A program made the translations under genes and the position numbers. A stretch of DNA of 64,000 bases from Streptomyces rapamycinicus NRRL 5491 (lineage in GTDB: Bacteria > Actinomycetota > Actinomycetes > Streptomycetales > Streptomycetaceae), in contig NZ_CP085193.1 in the NCBI RefSeq assembly GCF_024298965.1, positions 124,001 to 188,000 of the forward strand. The letters run 5' to 3'. How positions within the stretch are numbered: position 1 is the stretch's first letter; each line of letters opens with the position of its first letter. The notes beneath the pieces were generated by a model, which made no database searches, was not told where the DNA came from, and saw only the letters and a list, made by a program, of their open reading frames with translations. Below, in pieces: positions 24,455-31,970 of the stretch.

Positions 24455-25848
24455 CAGGGTCGCGTCGTTCAGGTGACGTGTCCTGGTTGATCACGTGATG
24501 CCGAGGGTGATCAGTGGACGGTTGGCGTCGCGGGTGTGGTGGCGGAGTCCAGCGGCGATGTTCGTCTGTTCGGCGAGTCGGAGAGCGCCGATGGCCAGGT
24601 TGCGCAGGGATGCCATGGCACGCGGAGCGGTGCCGGTGCGTACGCGGGAGGCGTCCTCGGTGTACGTGGTGTCCCTGACGTGGTGGATCTTGTTCTCGAT
24701 GCCCCAGTGGTCGCGGACGCGGCGGGCGATCTCGGTTGCGTCGGCCTGTTTTGCGGTCAGGTCGGTCACCCCGTAGACGCGTTTCAGGGTGACCTTGCCG
24801 TTGGTGACGATCCGTCGGCGGCGCACGATCTGGACGGCCTGCACCGCGTGTGGGAACGCGATCCCGGTGACGTCGGCGGCCTTGACCCGGCGGATCTCGT
24901 CGCGGCCGTGCGCGGTGGCCCGCGTCTTGTCCAGGAGTGGCACTTCCCGCCATGGCAGGGCCTTCAGCCACCGGTGCAAGGTGGGCTGGTTGCCTTTGAT
25001 CAGCGCGATGTAGTGGGCGTGCTTGTCCTCGACGAGGAAGCGCGCGTGGGCGGTCTGCGAGTGGAGGGCGTCGAAGGTGACCACCGTGCCGTGCAGGTCG
25101 AGCGGGGCGAGCAGGGGCTGGAAGACGGTGATCTCGTTGGTTTTCCCGTCCACCTCGCGCTGGGCGGTGACCAGGCCGGTCCCGGTCATCGCGGCGAGCA
25201 GGTGGACCTGGGTGCCGTCGGTGCGGCGGGCACCGCGCACGGTCTTGCCGTCCACGGCGAGGGAGGGCAGGGGCCGGTCGCTGTCGTTCTCCTCCTGGCC
25301 GGCGGCGCGTTCGCGCCCGGCGAGCCACCTTCCGACGGCCGTATCCAGCGCGTCGCCGTCGATGTGCTGGAGGATACGGCGCACGGTGGCCTCGGCCGGG
25401 GCGACGGGGCCGCAGTCCGGCTCCCGGCACGGGCCACCGAGCCTGGCCAGGACGTGCGGCGGGGCGTCGGCGGCCCACTCCGCGATCGCGGCCAGGGACT
25501 TCGCTCCGGCCAGGACCGCGCACGCGGCCAGGGACAGGACGAAGACCAGCGGGTGGCGTCGGCCCTGGCCCCGCCGGGGATCGGGCACCTGAGCCAGGCA
25601 GGTCAGCAGGCCGGGGAGATCATCGGGGGAGGTCGGTGCGGCGTCGGTGAGTTGGCCCAGAGGGCCCGGGATGAGCAAGGATGAGCGGGCAGGCACGGTC
25701 TTCCGTCGTGGTGATCAGGGACTCGACACCTCATGATCACCGGAAGTCGTGCCTGCCTCCACATCAGCCCCGGCGACCACCCCGCAGTCCTGCCCCAGCT
25801 CCTGAAGCCCCATCAACCCGGATACACCGCCTGAACGACGCCACCCTG
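24455..25848 (-). mobile_element. ISAs1-family insertion sequence, copy 2 (inverted)
   Basis: 1394 bp with the same ends as copy 1, in opposite orientation: its CAGGGTCGCG end lies at 24455 and its CAGGGTGGCG end at 25848. It forms the right boundary of the composite transposon, cuts the amidinotransferase gene on its inner side and adjoins the target duplication on its outer side. Confidence 0.9.
24491..25696 (-). CDS. ISAs1-family transposase (copy 2)
   Basis: 401 residues, identical to copy 1 except that the residue near 136 is glycine ([11 protein letters not shown]) instead of arginine. One synonymous change near 25377 distinguishes the genes too. All DDE blocks are intact ([31 protein letters not shown]). 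The near identity of the two copies implies recent duplication or gene conversion. Confidence 0.93.
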   Translation of the reverse strand: MPARSSLLIPGPLGQLTDAAPTSPDDLPGLLTCLAQVPDPRRGQGRRHPLVFVLSLAACAVLAGAKSLAAIAEWAADAPPHVLARLGGPCREPDCGPVAPAEATVRRILQHIDGDALDTAVGRWLAGRERAAGQEENDSDRPLPSLAVDGKTVRGARRTDGTQVHLLAAMTGTGLVTAQREVDGKTNEITVFQPLLAPLDLHGTVVTFDALHSQTAHARFLVEDKHAHYIALIKGNQPTLHRWLKALPWREVPLLDKTRATAHGRDEIRRVKAADVTGIAFPHAVQAVQIVRRRRIVTNGKVTLKRVYGVTDLTAKQADATEIARRVRDHWGIENKIHHVRDTTYTEDASRVRTGTAPRAMASLRNLAIGALRLAEQTNIAAGLRHHTRDANRPLITLGIT

Positions 25849-25858
25849 CGAAACGAAT
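25849..25858. repeat. 10-bp target-site duplication, right copy
   Basis: CGAAACGAAT adjoining the outer end of ISAs1 copy 2; direct repeat of 18028-18037. On the minus strand it encodes the FVS codons of the interrupted gene. Confidence 0.85.
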
Positions 25859-26388
25859 GCCTCCCGAGCCTCCCCTTGGGACTCAAGAAAGGCATCGAGG
25901 GACTCTGTTCTCCTCCCTCGCTGCTCTTCACTGTCGTCGTCAGGCACAAATATCAGAGGGTCCTCGGCTACATGATCTAAAAAACCAAGCATAGGAGCGC
26001 GCAAACCCTGAGCAGCCTCCGCAAGTTCCAGGGGGCCGAGAATGCAGACCCGAGATATCAGTGCTGCAACGGCAAGGCATCTCATACCCATCTCCTGAGA
26101 CTTCTGCTCCGCCTCCTCCAACTCCCCCCGCACTATGTGGATCCGAAAGAGCATCTCTTCTCGTAACCACTCGTCAGACGCCGTGACCAGCGCTTCAGAC
26201 ACATCCAGGCGCAGTTGCCGCAGCCAGTGCTCGTGCTCTCTGCGAGCCTGGTCCCGGACCTGCTGGCGTGTGGCCTGAGCTGTCTTTTCTGCACCGATGC
26301 GTGCACCAATGATCGCAGCGACACCGCCAACGATTGCTCCCGCGAGACCTACTGCCCCGGTGATGATCGTTTCCCACCCTTGCCCCAT
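25849..26388 (-). pseudogene. hypothetical membrane-anchored coiled-coil protein, interrupted by the composite transposon
   Basis: From ATG 26388 the native part has 180 codons: a short N-terminus, then a glycine-rich hydrophobic helix (AVGLAGAIVGGVAAIIGARIG, about residues 12-32) with glycine-zipper spacing. A charged helix rich in R, E and Q follows and a second hydrophobic stretch (MRCLAVAALISRVCILGPLE) near 115. Small proteins with one N-terminal membrane helix and a coiled cytoplasmic domain are common in actinomycetes and unnamed. The current frame ends in the IS with eight foreign residues (QGGVVQAVYPG region). The original ending AAHIVVAAPPEEG lies at 18027-17986. Whether the truncated form still works is unknown. 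Confidence 0.7.
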
Positions 26389-26509
26389 ACCGACACCCTG
26401 TCATGGCCACAGCCGATGACCGACCTGACACCGCATCAGCTCGCTTCCATCGGCTCCGGCGCACTCTGGCAGCGTCAGCAGCGGGATCAGAAACTTCCCA
26501 ATGTCGTTG

Positions 26510-26715
26510 TCAAGTAGAAGCTATGACACGGTGTGATGGGAGGTAGCACGATCCGTCACGGATCATGGCCCAGGGGACGTTGGCTCGACGGCGGGCGAGG
26601 GAGAGGACGGCCTGCTTGTGGTTCTTGCCTTCGGCGCGCTTGCGGTCGTAGTAGGCGGCCAGTTCTTTGGAGGTCGCCGATCCTGAGGCGGACTCGCGAC
26701 GGAGTCCTCGCAGTG
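26510..26715 (-). pseudogene. IS110-family transposase, C-terminal fragment
   Basis: Encodes SKELAAYYDRKRAEGKNHKQ followed by AVLSLARRRANVPWAMIRDG, the last helical segment of IS110/IS116/IS902 transposases, where AYYDRKRxEGKxHxxA is usual. The upstream catalytic serine region is missing. Same orientation as the IS110 N-terminal piece inside the composite, but the two are 5.2 kb apart and belong to different sides of the insertion. Confidence 0.7.
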
Positions 26716-26756
26716 GCTCCACGGCGTGAGAAGTTGATCTGGTCCCACTTGGGGTA

Positions 26757-27269
26757 ATGCCGCGCGACCTCCAGCGGGAACTGACCTACGATGGGCTGCG
26801 GACCTCCGGCGGCCTCAGCAAGGGCGGCCGCCGCCCGGCGGTCGCGGCCGGAAAGACAGACGCCGTACGCACGGAGTACCTGGGCGGCTGGTCCGTCGCC
26901 GCGCTGGCCCGCGAACACGGGGTCAGCCGCGGTGCCATCCGTACGGCCGTCGCCGACCTCATGCCTGAGCACCCCGCTGCCAGCCACGAGGACACCCCAG
27001 CCCCGGAGCTGCCGGTCACCCTCGACATGCCGGGCAAGGTCGCCGACTTCCTCCGCGCCGCCAAGCGGGCCGCGCTCGACCACGGCGTCACCGTGCGGCG
27101 CGGCCAGGGCTACACCCTGCGCGTCAGCGCCGCCTCCGCCGTGCACCGCGGACTCCTCGCCCGCTACCGACTCCTCGACGGCGCCCAGGACCTCCCTGCC
27201 GTCCCGGCACAGCGCAAGGCCCGCCGCGAGTACGAGAACCGCATGAACGCCTTCGGCGGCGGCATCTGA
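26757..27269 (+). CDS. helix-turn-helix DNA-binding protein, unnamed family
   Basis: A 170-residue ORF. Residues 28-65 (GKTDAVRTEYLGGWSVAALAREHGVSRGAIRTAVADL) form a resolvase-tail-like helix-turn-helix with the A-x-E-H-G-V-S-R-G-x-I pattern. After a proline-rich linker, PGKVADFLRAAKRAALDHGV begins a second small domain unknown to me. The C-terminus is basic. The start is uncertain because the first 25 residues show little character and follow IS110 debris. A plasmid- or integrative-element-borne regulator is the likeliest identity. Nothing nearby indicates its target. Confidence 0.5.
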   Translation: MPRDLQRELTYDGLRTSGGLSKGGRRPAVAAGKTDAVRTEYLGGWSVAALAREHGVSRGAIRTAVADLMPEHPAASHEDTPAPELPVTLDMPGKVADFLRAAKRAALDHGVTVRRGQGYTLRVSAASAVHRGLLARYRLLDGAQDLPAVPAQRKARREYENRMNAFGGGI

Positions 27270-27419
27270 AGGGCGGCAGGGAGTACCCGCAGGTCAGGGG
27301 TTGCTCCATTGTTTTTCGGCAAGTACTGCCGGGTCCCCTGATCCCGGCGGGTCCGCACGGTCGGGTGGGTGAGCGGGCACACACTGGAGGCAGCCGACAT
27401 TGTTCCTGTCGCGAGAGGA

Positions 27420-27599
27420 GAGAGACATGTGCGGCATCATCCAGGCGACGGCCAAGAGATGGAGTTCGGCGCAGGTGATGTCATGGCGTGTCCGCCCGGT
27501 CACAAGGCCTGGGCCGTCGGGTACGGGCTGGGCATGGTCATCGACTGGCAGGGGTCGGCGAACCGCGCGAGACAGTGGCCGGCCACGGGGGCGCCGAGC
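27420..27599 (+). pseudogene. cupin-domain fragment
   Basis: In frame with the DedA gene, the preceding 60 codons read DGQEMEFGAGDVMACPPGHK followed by AWAVG and VIDWQG. This is the second motif of a small Streptomyces cupin type (EFGPGD...PPGHxAWVVG...VIDWQG). The first metal-binding motif is missing. I treat it as a relic and not as an N-terminal extension of the membrane protein, which has its own start at 27600. Confidence 0.5.
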
Positions 27600-28160
27600 A
27601 TGATCGCCGTTGAGTACGTCGTCCTGTTCCTGCTTGTCGCGGTCAGCGGGTTTGGCCTGCCCGGTCCCGGGGACGCGATCATGATCGCCGCGGGGACGCT
27701 GGCCGGTGAGGGCCGGCTCAGCCTCTGGATCGTGCTCGGCACCACGATGGCGGCCTGGATGGGCGGATCGGTCGTGGGCTTCCGTGTGGGACAGCGCCGG
27801 GGGCGCTCACTGCTCGACCGCCCCGGCCGCTTCGAGCAGCGGCGCCGCCGCCTGCTGGTCAAGGGGGACGAAGCCTTCAGCCGCCGTACCTTCACGGCCT
27901 CCGTGGTGCTGCCGGCATTCGTCTCCGGCATCTTCCGGGTCCCCTTCCCGCTGTTCCTGTTCGGCGCGCTGGTCGCTGGCTCGGCGCTGATCGGCATGTA
28001 CGTAGGCATCACGTACTTCCTCGGTCCCGAGGTCGCCGAGCGCATCGGTACCGCCGGGACGCGGGCGGTGCTGGACATCGCCGTGGTCGTCGCCGCGGGG
28101 CTGGGCATCAAGGTCGCCCTGACGAAATGGCGCGCGACCCGCCGGACGCCCCCGGCCTGA
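27600..28160 (+). CDS. DedA/SNARE-associated family membrane protein
   Basis: 186 residues with four to five hydrophobic helices. GFGLPGPGDAIMIAAGTLAGEG near 17-38 is the DedA re-entrant-helix motif. The second half has the paired R/G motif region around VVLPAFVSGIFRVPFPLFLFGAL, matching the F-x-R-x-x-P-x-x-x-G arrangement of the family. DedA proteins are lipid scramblase-like or proton-linked transporters needed for envelope homeostasis. The start has only a weak GGGGGC site. It stands alone between a cupin remnant and a BrkB-type gene, and the gap of 190 bases to the latter does not suggest an operon. Confidence 0.75.
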   Translation: MIAVEYVVLFLLVAVSGFGLPGPGDAIMIAAGTLAGEGRLSLWIVLGTTMAAWMGGSVVGFRVGQRRGRSLLDRPGRFEQRRRRLLVKGDEAFSRRTFTASVVLPAFVSGIFRVPFPLFLFGALVAGSALIGMYVGITYFLGPEVAERIGTAGTRAVLDIAVVVAAGLGIKVALTKWRATRRTPPA

Positions 28161-28350
28161 CCCACGCCCGGCGCACACGCGGTGGCCGGCACGTCCCCGA
28201 CCCGTTCCTGTGTCGCCCACCGCTTCGGACAGGAACGTCGTTTAGGCTCACTTCGACAGATATGACCCTTGATGGGCGGAGGGCAGGACGGCGGGAATCA
28301 ACCGCGAGCGGCTCATCAGAACGCTGACATTCTGGCTGCGTCCCGCGTTC

Positions 28351-29208
28351 GTGCTGCGCGTCATCAACCGGTTCCAGAAGATCGCGGGCTTCGACCGCTC
28401 GATGGCTCTGGCCTCCGGTGCGCTGACCGCGCTGATCCCGCTCGCCGTGCTGAGCGGTGCCGTCTTCGGCACAGAGGCCGCAGATCGGATCATCAGCCGC
28501 TACGAGCTCGCCGGTGGAGGCGCCGAGGCCGTCCGGTCGGTGTTCTCCGCAGAGGCCACGCATGTCGGCGTCGGCGTCTTCGGGACGGTGTTCCTGGCGA
28601 TCTCGGTGCTGAGCTTCTCCCGGACCATGCAGCGGCTGTTCGAGCAGACCTGGGAACAGAAGCCGCTCGGTGTACGCAACACACGCAACGGCCTGTGGTG
28701 GATCTGCACACTCAGCCTCTACACCGCAGTGATCGGGTGGCTCTACGTGACCCTGGGCGGCGGACGCCTCGGGCTGGCGGCTGCGTTGTGCGAAGTACCG
28801 GTCACCACGGCCTTCCTCACCTGGAGCGGCTGGATCCTCTCCGCGAAGCGGCTCGCCAGGGCGACCCTGCTCCCGTTCGCGGTCTGCGCGGCCGTCCTGA
28901 CCGCGGCCTATTCGGTGATCGCGACCATCTACCTGCCGCGCCTGTTCAATACCTACGCCTCGCGCTACGGCGCGGCCGGCGCGGTCTTCGGGATGGCCTC
29001 GGCCCTCTTCGGCGCCATGCTGATCCTCGTCGTATCAGCGGCACTGGGGCGGGAAGTACGAGACGAACTCGTCCGGATCCGTCAGGGCCACCGCCCGTCC
29101 CAGGACGAAGTCCGCCGCCAGTGGGACAGCATCGTCGAACAAACGCGGTCACGATGGCGCACTATCCGCAAACAGCCCCCTCACCATCAGTCCGAGAATC
29201 CCCACTGA
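28351..29208 (+). CDS. YihY/BrkB-type membrane protein
   Basis: 285 residues with six hydrophobic segments. FDRSMALASGALTALIPLAVL near 14-34, the polar loop LSFSRTMQRLFEQTWEQKPLGVR, then RNGLWWICTLSLY are the family pattern of BrkB-like proteins (distantly called RNase BN). The frame is open upstream and reads NRERLIRTLTFWLRPAFVLRV, which also matches homologues. However, it contains no ATG, GTG or TTG before a TGA, so the natural start has probably been lost by mutation or is a rare codon. GTG 28351 is the first ordinary start. C-terminal tail is basic and cytoplasmic. Function in the family is not established. Confidence 0.72.
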   Translation: MLRVINRFQKIAGFDRSMALASGALTALIPLAVLSGAVFGTEAADRIISRYELAGGGAEAVRSVFSAEATHVGVGVFGTVFLAISVLSFSRTMQRLFEQTWEQKPLGVRNTRNGLWWICTLSLYTAVIGWLYVTLGGGRLGLAAALCEVPVTTAFLTWSGWILSAKRLARATLLPFAVCAAVLTAAYSVIATIYLPRLFNTYASRYGAAGAVFGMASALFGAMLILVVSAALGREVRDELVRIRQGHRPSQDEVRRQWDSIVEQTRSRWRTIRKQPPHHQSENPH

Positions 29209-29363
29209 CGCTGAGGTCGCTTTGCCGACCGTCCCAGCAGGCCCCACGATCGGGTACCCCACGTGCTTCGCGACCAAGATCAAGTGCTTGGCCCTCATGG
29301 CTGTACGGATGGTCCCGGGGCCGGATAGCGATTAGCGCGGTGGTGGGGCCAAATCCCCTTGCC

Positions 29364-29392
29364 GGGCCCAACCTCGACTCGAGGTTGGGCCC
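29364..29392. terminator. perfect 14-bp inverted repeat
   Basis: GGGCCCAACCTCGA and TCGAGGTTGGGCCC are separated by a single C. It lies 156 bases after the BrkB-type gene and 57 bases after the end of the leftward DUF6262 gene. It is suitable as a bidirectional transcription terminator; no T-run follows, as is usual in Streptomyces. A cruciform or protein site is an alternative. Confidence 0.55.
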
Positions 29393-29448
29393 GCGATTAC
29401 GAGTGCCGCTGGGTGATGGACCCCGATCAGAGGCCGCCTTGCGCATGG

Positions 29449-29979
29449 TCATGAGTCCGTGGGTCGCCTGGTGTTGAGCCGGCTGATCAGTTGGCGGTCA
29501 GCGGCTCGTGCGGCCTGCAGTTCCTGATCACGTTCTTCGAGTTGGCCGGTCAGGTCGACAACCCGTTGTTCCAGCGCGGTGATCCGGCTCTTGAGCTGTT
29601 CGACGTCGTCAGGGGAACCCAGGCCGGACTCGTGCCATGCCTGCTCGCCGAGCAGTTCGGAGAGCTTGGTCTCCAGGTGTCTCACGCGCGTGGCGAGGCG
29701 ATTGCCGCGTTCCAGGGTGTTCGCCAGGTCTGTCTGAAGGGAGGCTCGGCTGACGGCCGAACCGGTGTCGTCGTGGGGCGGTTCGGCACTGGCGGCGTGG
29801 ACCTGAGCGAGCAGGTCCTTGTGGCGGTAGAGGAAGGCGCGGTCCACTCCGGCCTGCCGTGCGATGCCTGAGACGCTGATGGCGGTGCCGCCTCGTCTGG
29901 CCGTGTTGATGGCCTTGATGACGCGCTGGCGGCGGGCTGAGTCGGCCTTGCGGCCTTCGATGAGGGGGTTGGTGTTCAT
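29449..29979 (-). CDS. DUF6262 family protein (TnpC-like integrase partner)
   Basis: 176 residues. The N-terminal ARRQRVIKAINTARRGGTAI and SVSGIARQAGVDRAFLYRHKDL form a helix-turn-helix of TetR-like design. The C-terminal half is a coiled coil (RVRHLETKLSELLGEQAW, QLKSRITALEQRVVDLTGQL). This domain order identifies DUF6262, the small protein encoded third in Tn554-like tyrosine-recombinase modules (TnpA-TnpB-TnpC), where it influences insertion orientation and frequency. Its ATG overlaps the stop of the integrase remnant upstream (ATGA), the normal arrangement. With both integrases missing it is probably an orphan. Confidence 0.8.
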   Translation of the reverse strand: MNTNPLIEGRKADSARRQRVIKAINTARRGGTAISVSGIARQAGVDRAFLYRHKDLLAQVHAASAEPPHDDTGSAVSRASLQTDLANTLERGNRLATRVRHLETKLSELLGEQAWHESGLGSPDDVEQLKSRITALEQRVVDLTGQLEERDQELQAARAADRQLISRLNTRRPTDS

Positions 29980-30200
29980 GCGGTCCGGTTCGGTCGGATG
30001 TCGGGCAGGGGCTGGCGGACGCGGGGCAGGCCCAGGTGGACGACGCTGTTGCGGGCGCGCCGGACGAGGGCGGTGGCTTGGTCGATCTCTGCGCGTTCTT
30101 CGTCGGAGAGTTCGTCGATGGAGTCCTTGGCGCGTTGGATCAGGCGGCGGACGCGGCTGATCTCTTCGTCGGAAGGCAGGGCCTCTGTCCGGTACCGCAA
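29976..30200 (-). pseudogene. tyrosine recombinase/transposase, C-terminal end
   Basis: Seventy-four codons ending NRTA-stop: DEEISRVRRLIQRAKDSIDE and LSDEERAEIDQATALVRRAR form the helical tail found after the catalytic domain of the integrase that precedes DUF6262 proteins. Upstream, sequence changes at about 30190-30200 into an unrelated flavoprotein gene on the other strand, so the catalytic Arg/His/Tyr region has been lost. Confidence 0.55.
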
Positions 30201-31050
30201 GGTCCTCGACGACCGGGGACATGCCTACGAGCGCTGGGACAACGCCCGGCTCGCCGAGCACTACCCGCAGTGGCGCGTCGACGAACCAGCCGAGGTGACC
30301 TTCCAGCGCGACATGGGGCTGGTCGACATCGGCCGGGCCGGACAGACCCACCGTGCGCTCGCCTCGGCCCTCGGTGTGACATTCCGGCCCCGTACCCGGG
30401 CGATCCGCATCAAGAGCCTCCCGGACGGCGTGCGGGTGCACACCGACGGCGGCGGCTCCGTCACCGTACGTCATGTGGTGGTCGCCGCCGGCGCGTGGTC
30501 CGACACCATCCTGGCCGAGGTCGGCCAGACCTGGCGCACCACGATCAGCCAGGAGCAGGTCGCCTACTTCGTACCGAGGACACTGCGGGACTTCACTCCC
30601 GACGCGTTCCCGGTGTGGGGCTGGTACGGCCCGACGCTCTTCTACGGCTTCCCGATCTACGGCGAGGTGGCGGTCAAGATCGCCCGCGACATGTCCGGCC
30701 GGTTCGTCACCCACGAGACCCGCTCACTGGAACCGGTGGGCGAGGAGACCCAGCTGCTGGGAGCCTTCCTGCGGGAACGGCTGCCGGACGCGGCGGGCTT
30801 CGAGCTGTACAGCAAGACGTGCGTCTACGACATGCCGCCGGACCGCAACTTCGTCATCGACGCGATGCCCGGGAATCCCCGGGTCGTCGTCGGCGTCGGG
30901 GCCGGCCATGCGGCGAAGTTCGCCGGACTGTTCGGGGAGATCCTGTCCGAGTTGGTCGTCGAGGGAAGGTCCCGCTACCCGATCGAGCCGTTCACGGCCG
31001 ACCGTCCGGCCCTGACCGACCCGTCCTACAAGCCGGTCTTCGCCCTGTGA
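30190..31050 (+). pseudogene. FAD-dependent amine oxidase (MSOX/MTOX-type), N-terminus missing
   Basis: About 286 residues from VRYRKVLDDRGHAYERWDNA to the natural stop. DMGLVDIGRAGQTH, VVAAGAWSDTIL, and the cysteine in YSKTCVYDMPPDRNFVID (the covalent-flavin cysteine position of monomeric sarcosine/N-methyltryptophan oxidases) are visible, as is VGVGAGHAAKFAGLFGEIL near the end. The first 80-90 residues with the GxGxxG dinucleotide site are gone and replaced by the integrase remnant, so no holoenzyme can form. It ends 11 bases from the convergent PaaX gene and may once have belonged to that cluster, which contains another amine-oxidase-like flavoprotein (39533-40837). Confidence 0.75.
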
Positions 31051-31060
31051 CGTCCGTGAG

Positions 31061-31915
31061 TCAGCGCGGCCCGTGGAGCACCGCCGCGGCGTGGGCCGCC
31101 GCGGGCGTGCTCAGCACGATGTTGAGCCGGTCGAACAGTTCGCCCGCGGCCACACCGTTCCACTCCGGCGGCAGCAGTTCCAGGGGCAGTCCCGGGTCGC
31201 GGTAGGGCATGCGCCGCCACTCGGTCAGCATCGGCAGGTAGATCCGGAACGCCTCCAGCGGCTGTGGCTCGCGCCGTGTCACCGCCTCCAGGACGGGGCG
31301 GTACCGGTCCAGGAAGTCCGCGTACATGGCGGTGAGTTCGTCCAGGTCCCACCACGACCGGACCTTCGCACCCAGATCCCGGGAGGCGAAGTGGTCACCG
31401 GTGAAGAGGTCTACATACCCGGACAAGCCCCGGCGCTCCAGGGTCCGCCGCGCCTCGTCCGCCAGGTGTCCGGGGGCCACCCAGACACCCGACGCGATGG
31501 TGCCGAAGCCGAGCCGGGTCAGGGCGGTCCGCAGGGCGTGCCGCTTCTCGCGCTCGGACTCGGGCACGGAGAACACCACGAGCACCCAGCCGTCCTCGCG
31601 GCACGCCCTGGCCCGGTGGAAGATGCGTACGTCCCCCTCGGCGAGCGTCTGAAGGGTCGAGTCGGCGAGCGAGTACCCGGCGACGCCCTCACGGCGCTCG
31701 CCGCGCAGCACCTCGCGGCGTTTCATCCGGGAGACCGAGGACCGCACGGCCCGGCTCTCCACACCGAGGTCCGCCATCAGGCCGATCAGCGAGGCGACCG
31801 CGAGCCAGTTGTGCTCGCCCCGGGCGTAGAGGCCGAAGAGCGTGAGGATGAGCGGGGCGTGGCGGGACTCCCGTTCGCCTGTCGCCGCGGTGGCCGATGT
31901 CGTCTGCGCCGTCAT
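31061..31915 (-). CDS. PaaX family transcriptional repressor
   Basis: 284 residues with the PaaX layout. An N-terminal winged helix (LILTLFGLYARGEHNWLAVA, then ESRAVRSSVSRMKRREVLRG near 55-74), a central ferredoxin-like domain (DGWVLVVFSVPESEREKRHA) and a C-terminal domain (FRIYLPMLTEWRRMPYRDPGLP). PaaX proteins repress aromatic-acid CoA pathways and are released by the CoA thioester. It is the last gene of the RidA-FAH-PaaX operon and divergent from the CoA-ligase operon, so phenylacetyl-CoA-like sensing of an aryl-CoA made by the ligase at 34934 is likely. No PaaX operator could be picked out by eye between 33300 and 33508. Confidence 0.9.
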   Translation of the reverse strand: MTAQTTSATAATGERESRHAPLILTLFGLYARGEHNWLAVASLIGLMADLGVESRAVRSSVSRMKRREVLRGERREGVAGYSLADSTLQTLAEGDVRIFHRARACREDGWVLVVFSVPESEREKRHALRTALTRLGFGTIASGVWVAPGHLADEARRTLERRGLSGYVDLFTGDHFASRDLGAKVRSWWDLDELTAMYADFLDRYRPVLEAVTRREPQPLEAFRIYLPMLTEWRRMPYRDPGLPLELLPPEWNGVAAGELFDRLNIVLSTPAAAHAAAVLHGPR

Positions 31916-31970
31916 TTCCCGCCACCCTAACGCCTGGCGCCTCGTGGATGATCACCTGCTCCCGCCGAGG

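Larger units (their letters stand above)
18038..25848. mobile_element. composite transposon bounded by inverted ISAs1 copies
   Basis: About 7811 bp lie between two full-length ISAs1-family elements in opposite orientation, with CGAAACGAAT directly repeated at the two outer edges. The inner edges of the two copies share no direct repeat. Both facts indicate that the whole unit transposed at once. Cargo, left to right: a short transposase remnant, an IS630-type element inserted in an IS110 gene, a GH15 N-terminus fused to an IS481 piece, a small zinc-ribbon ORF, a TerC-family gene and the 3' part of an amidinotransferase gene. Only TerC and perhaps the zinc-ribbon ORF look functional. It inserted into a hypothetical gene reading leftwards. 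Confidence 0.85.

Noticed and set aside
24024..25523. A 499-residue frame joining ISAs1 antisense codons to the amidinotransferase domain.
   Set aside because: The N-terminal 350 residues are an R/P/H-rich shadow of the transposase gene. Only the last 143 residues are a protein family, and the fusion is a by-product of insertion.
18190..25696. Considered that the two ISAs1 copies inserted independently.
   Set aside because: Neither copy has its own target duplication across its two ends, whereas a 10-bp repeat brackets the pair and restores a reading frame.
27369..28160. Apparent cupin-DedA fusion protein.
   Set aside because: The cupin part is degenerate and lacks the first metal motif. 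DedA proteins normally begin at the position of ATG 27600.
29449..30714. A 421-residue frame that appears to fuse a large N-terminal part to DUF6262.
   Set aside because: The N-terminal 245 residues are antisense to the amine oxidase. DUF6262 has its own ATG overlapping the integrase stop.
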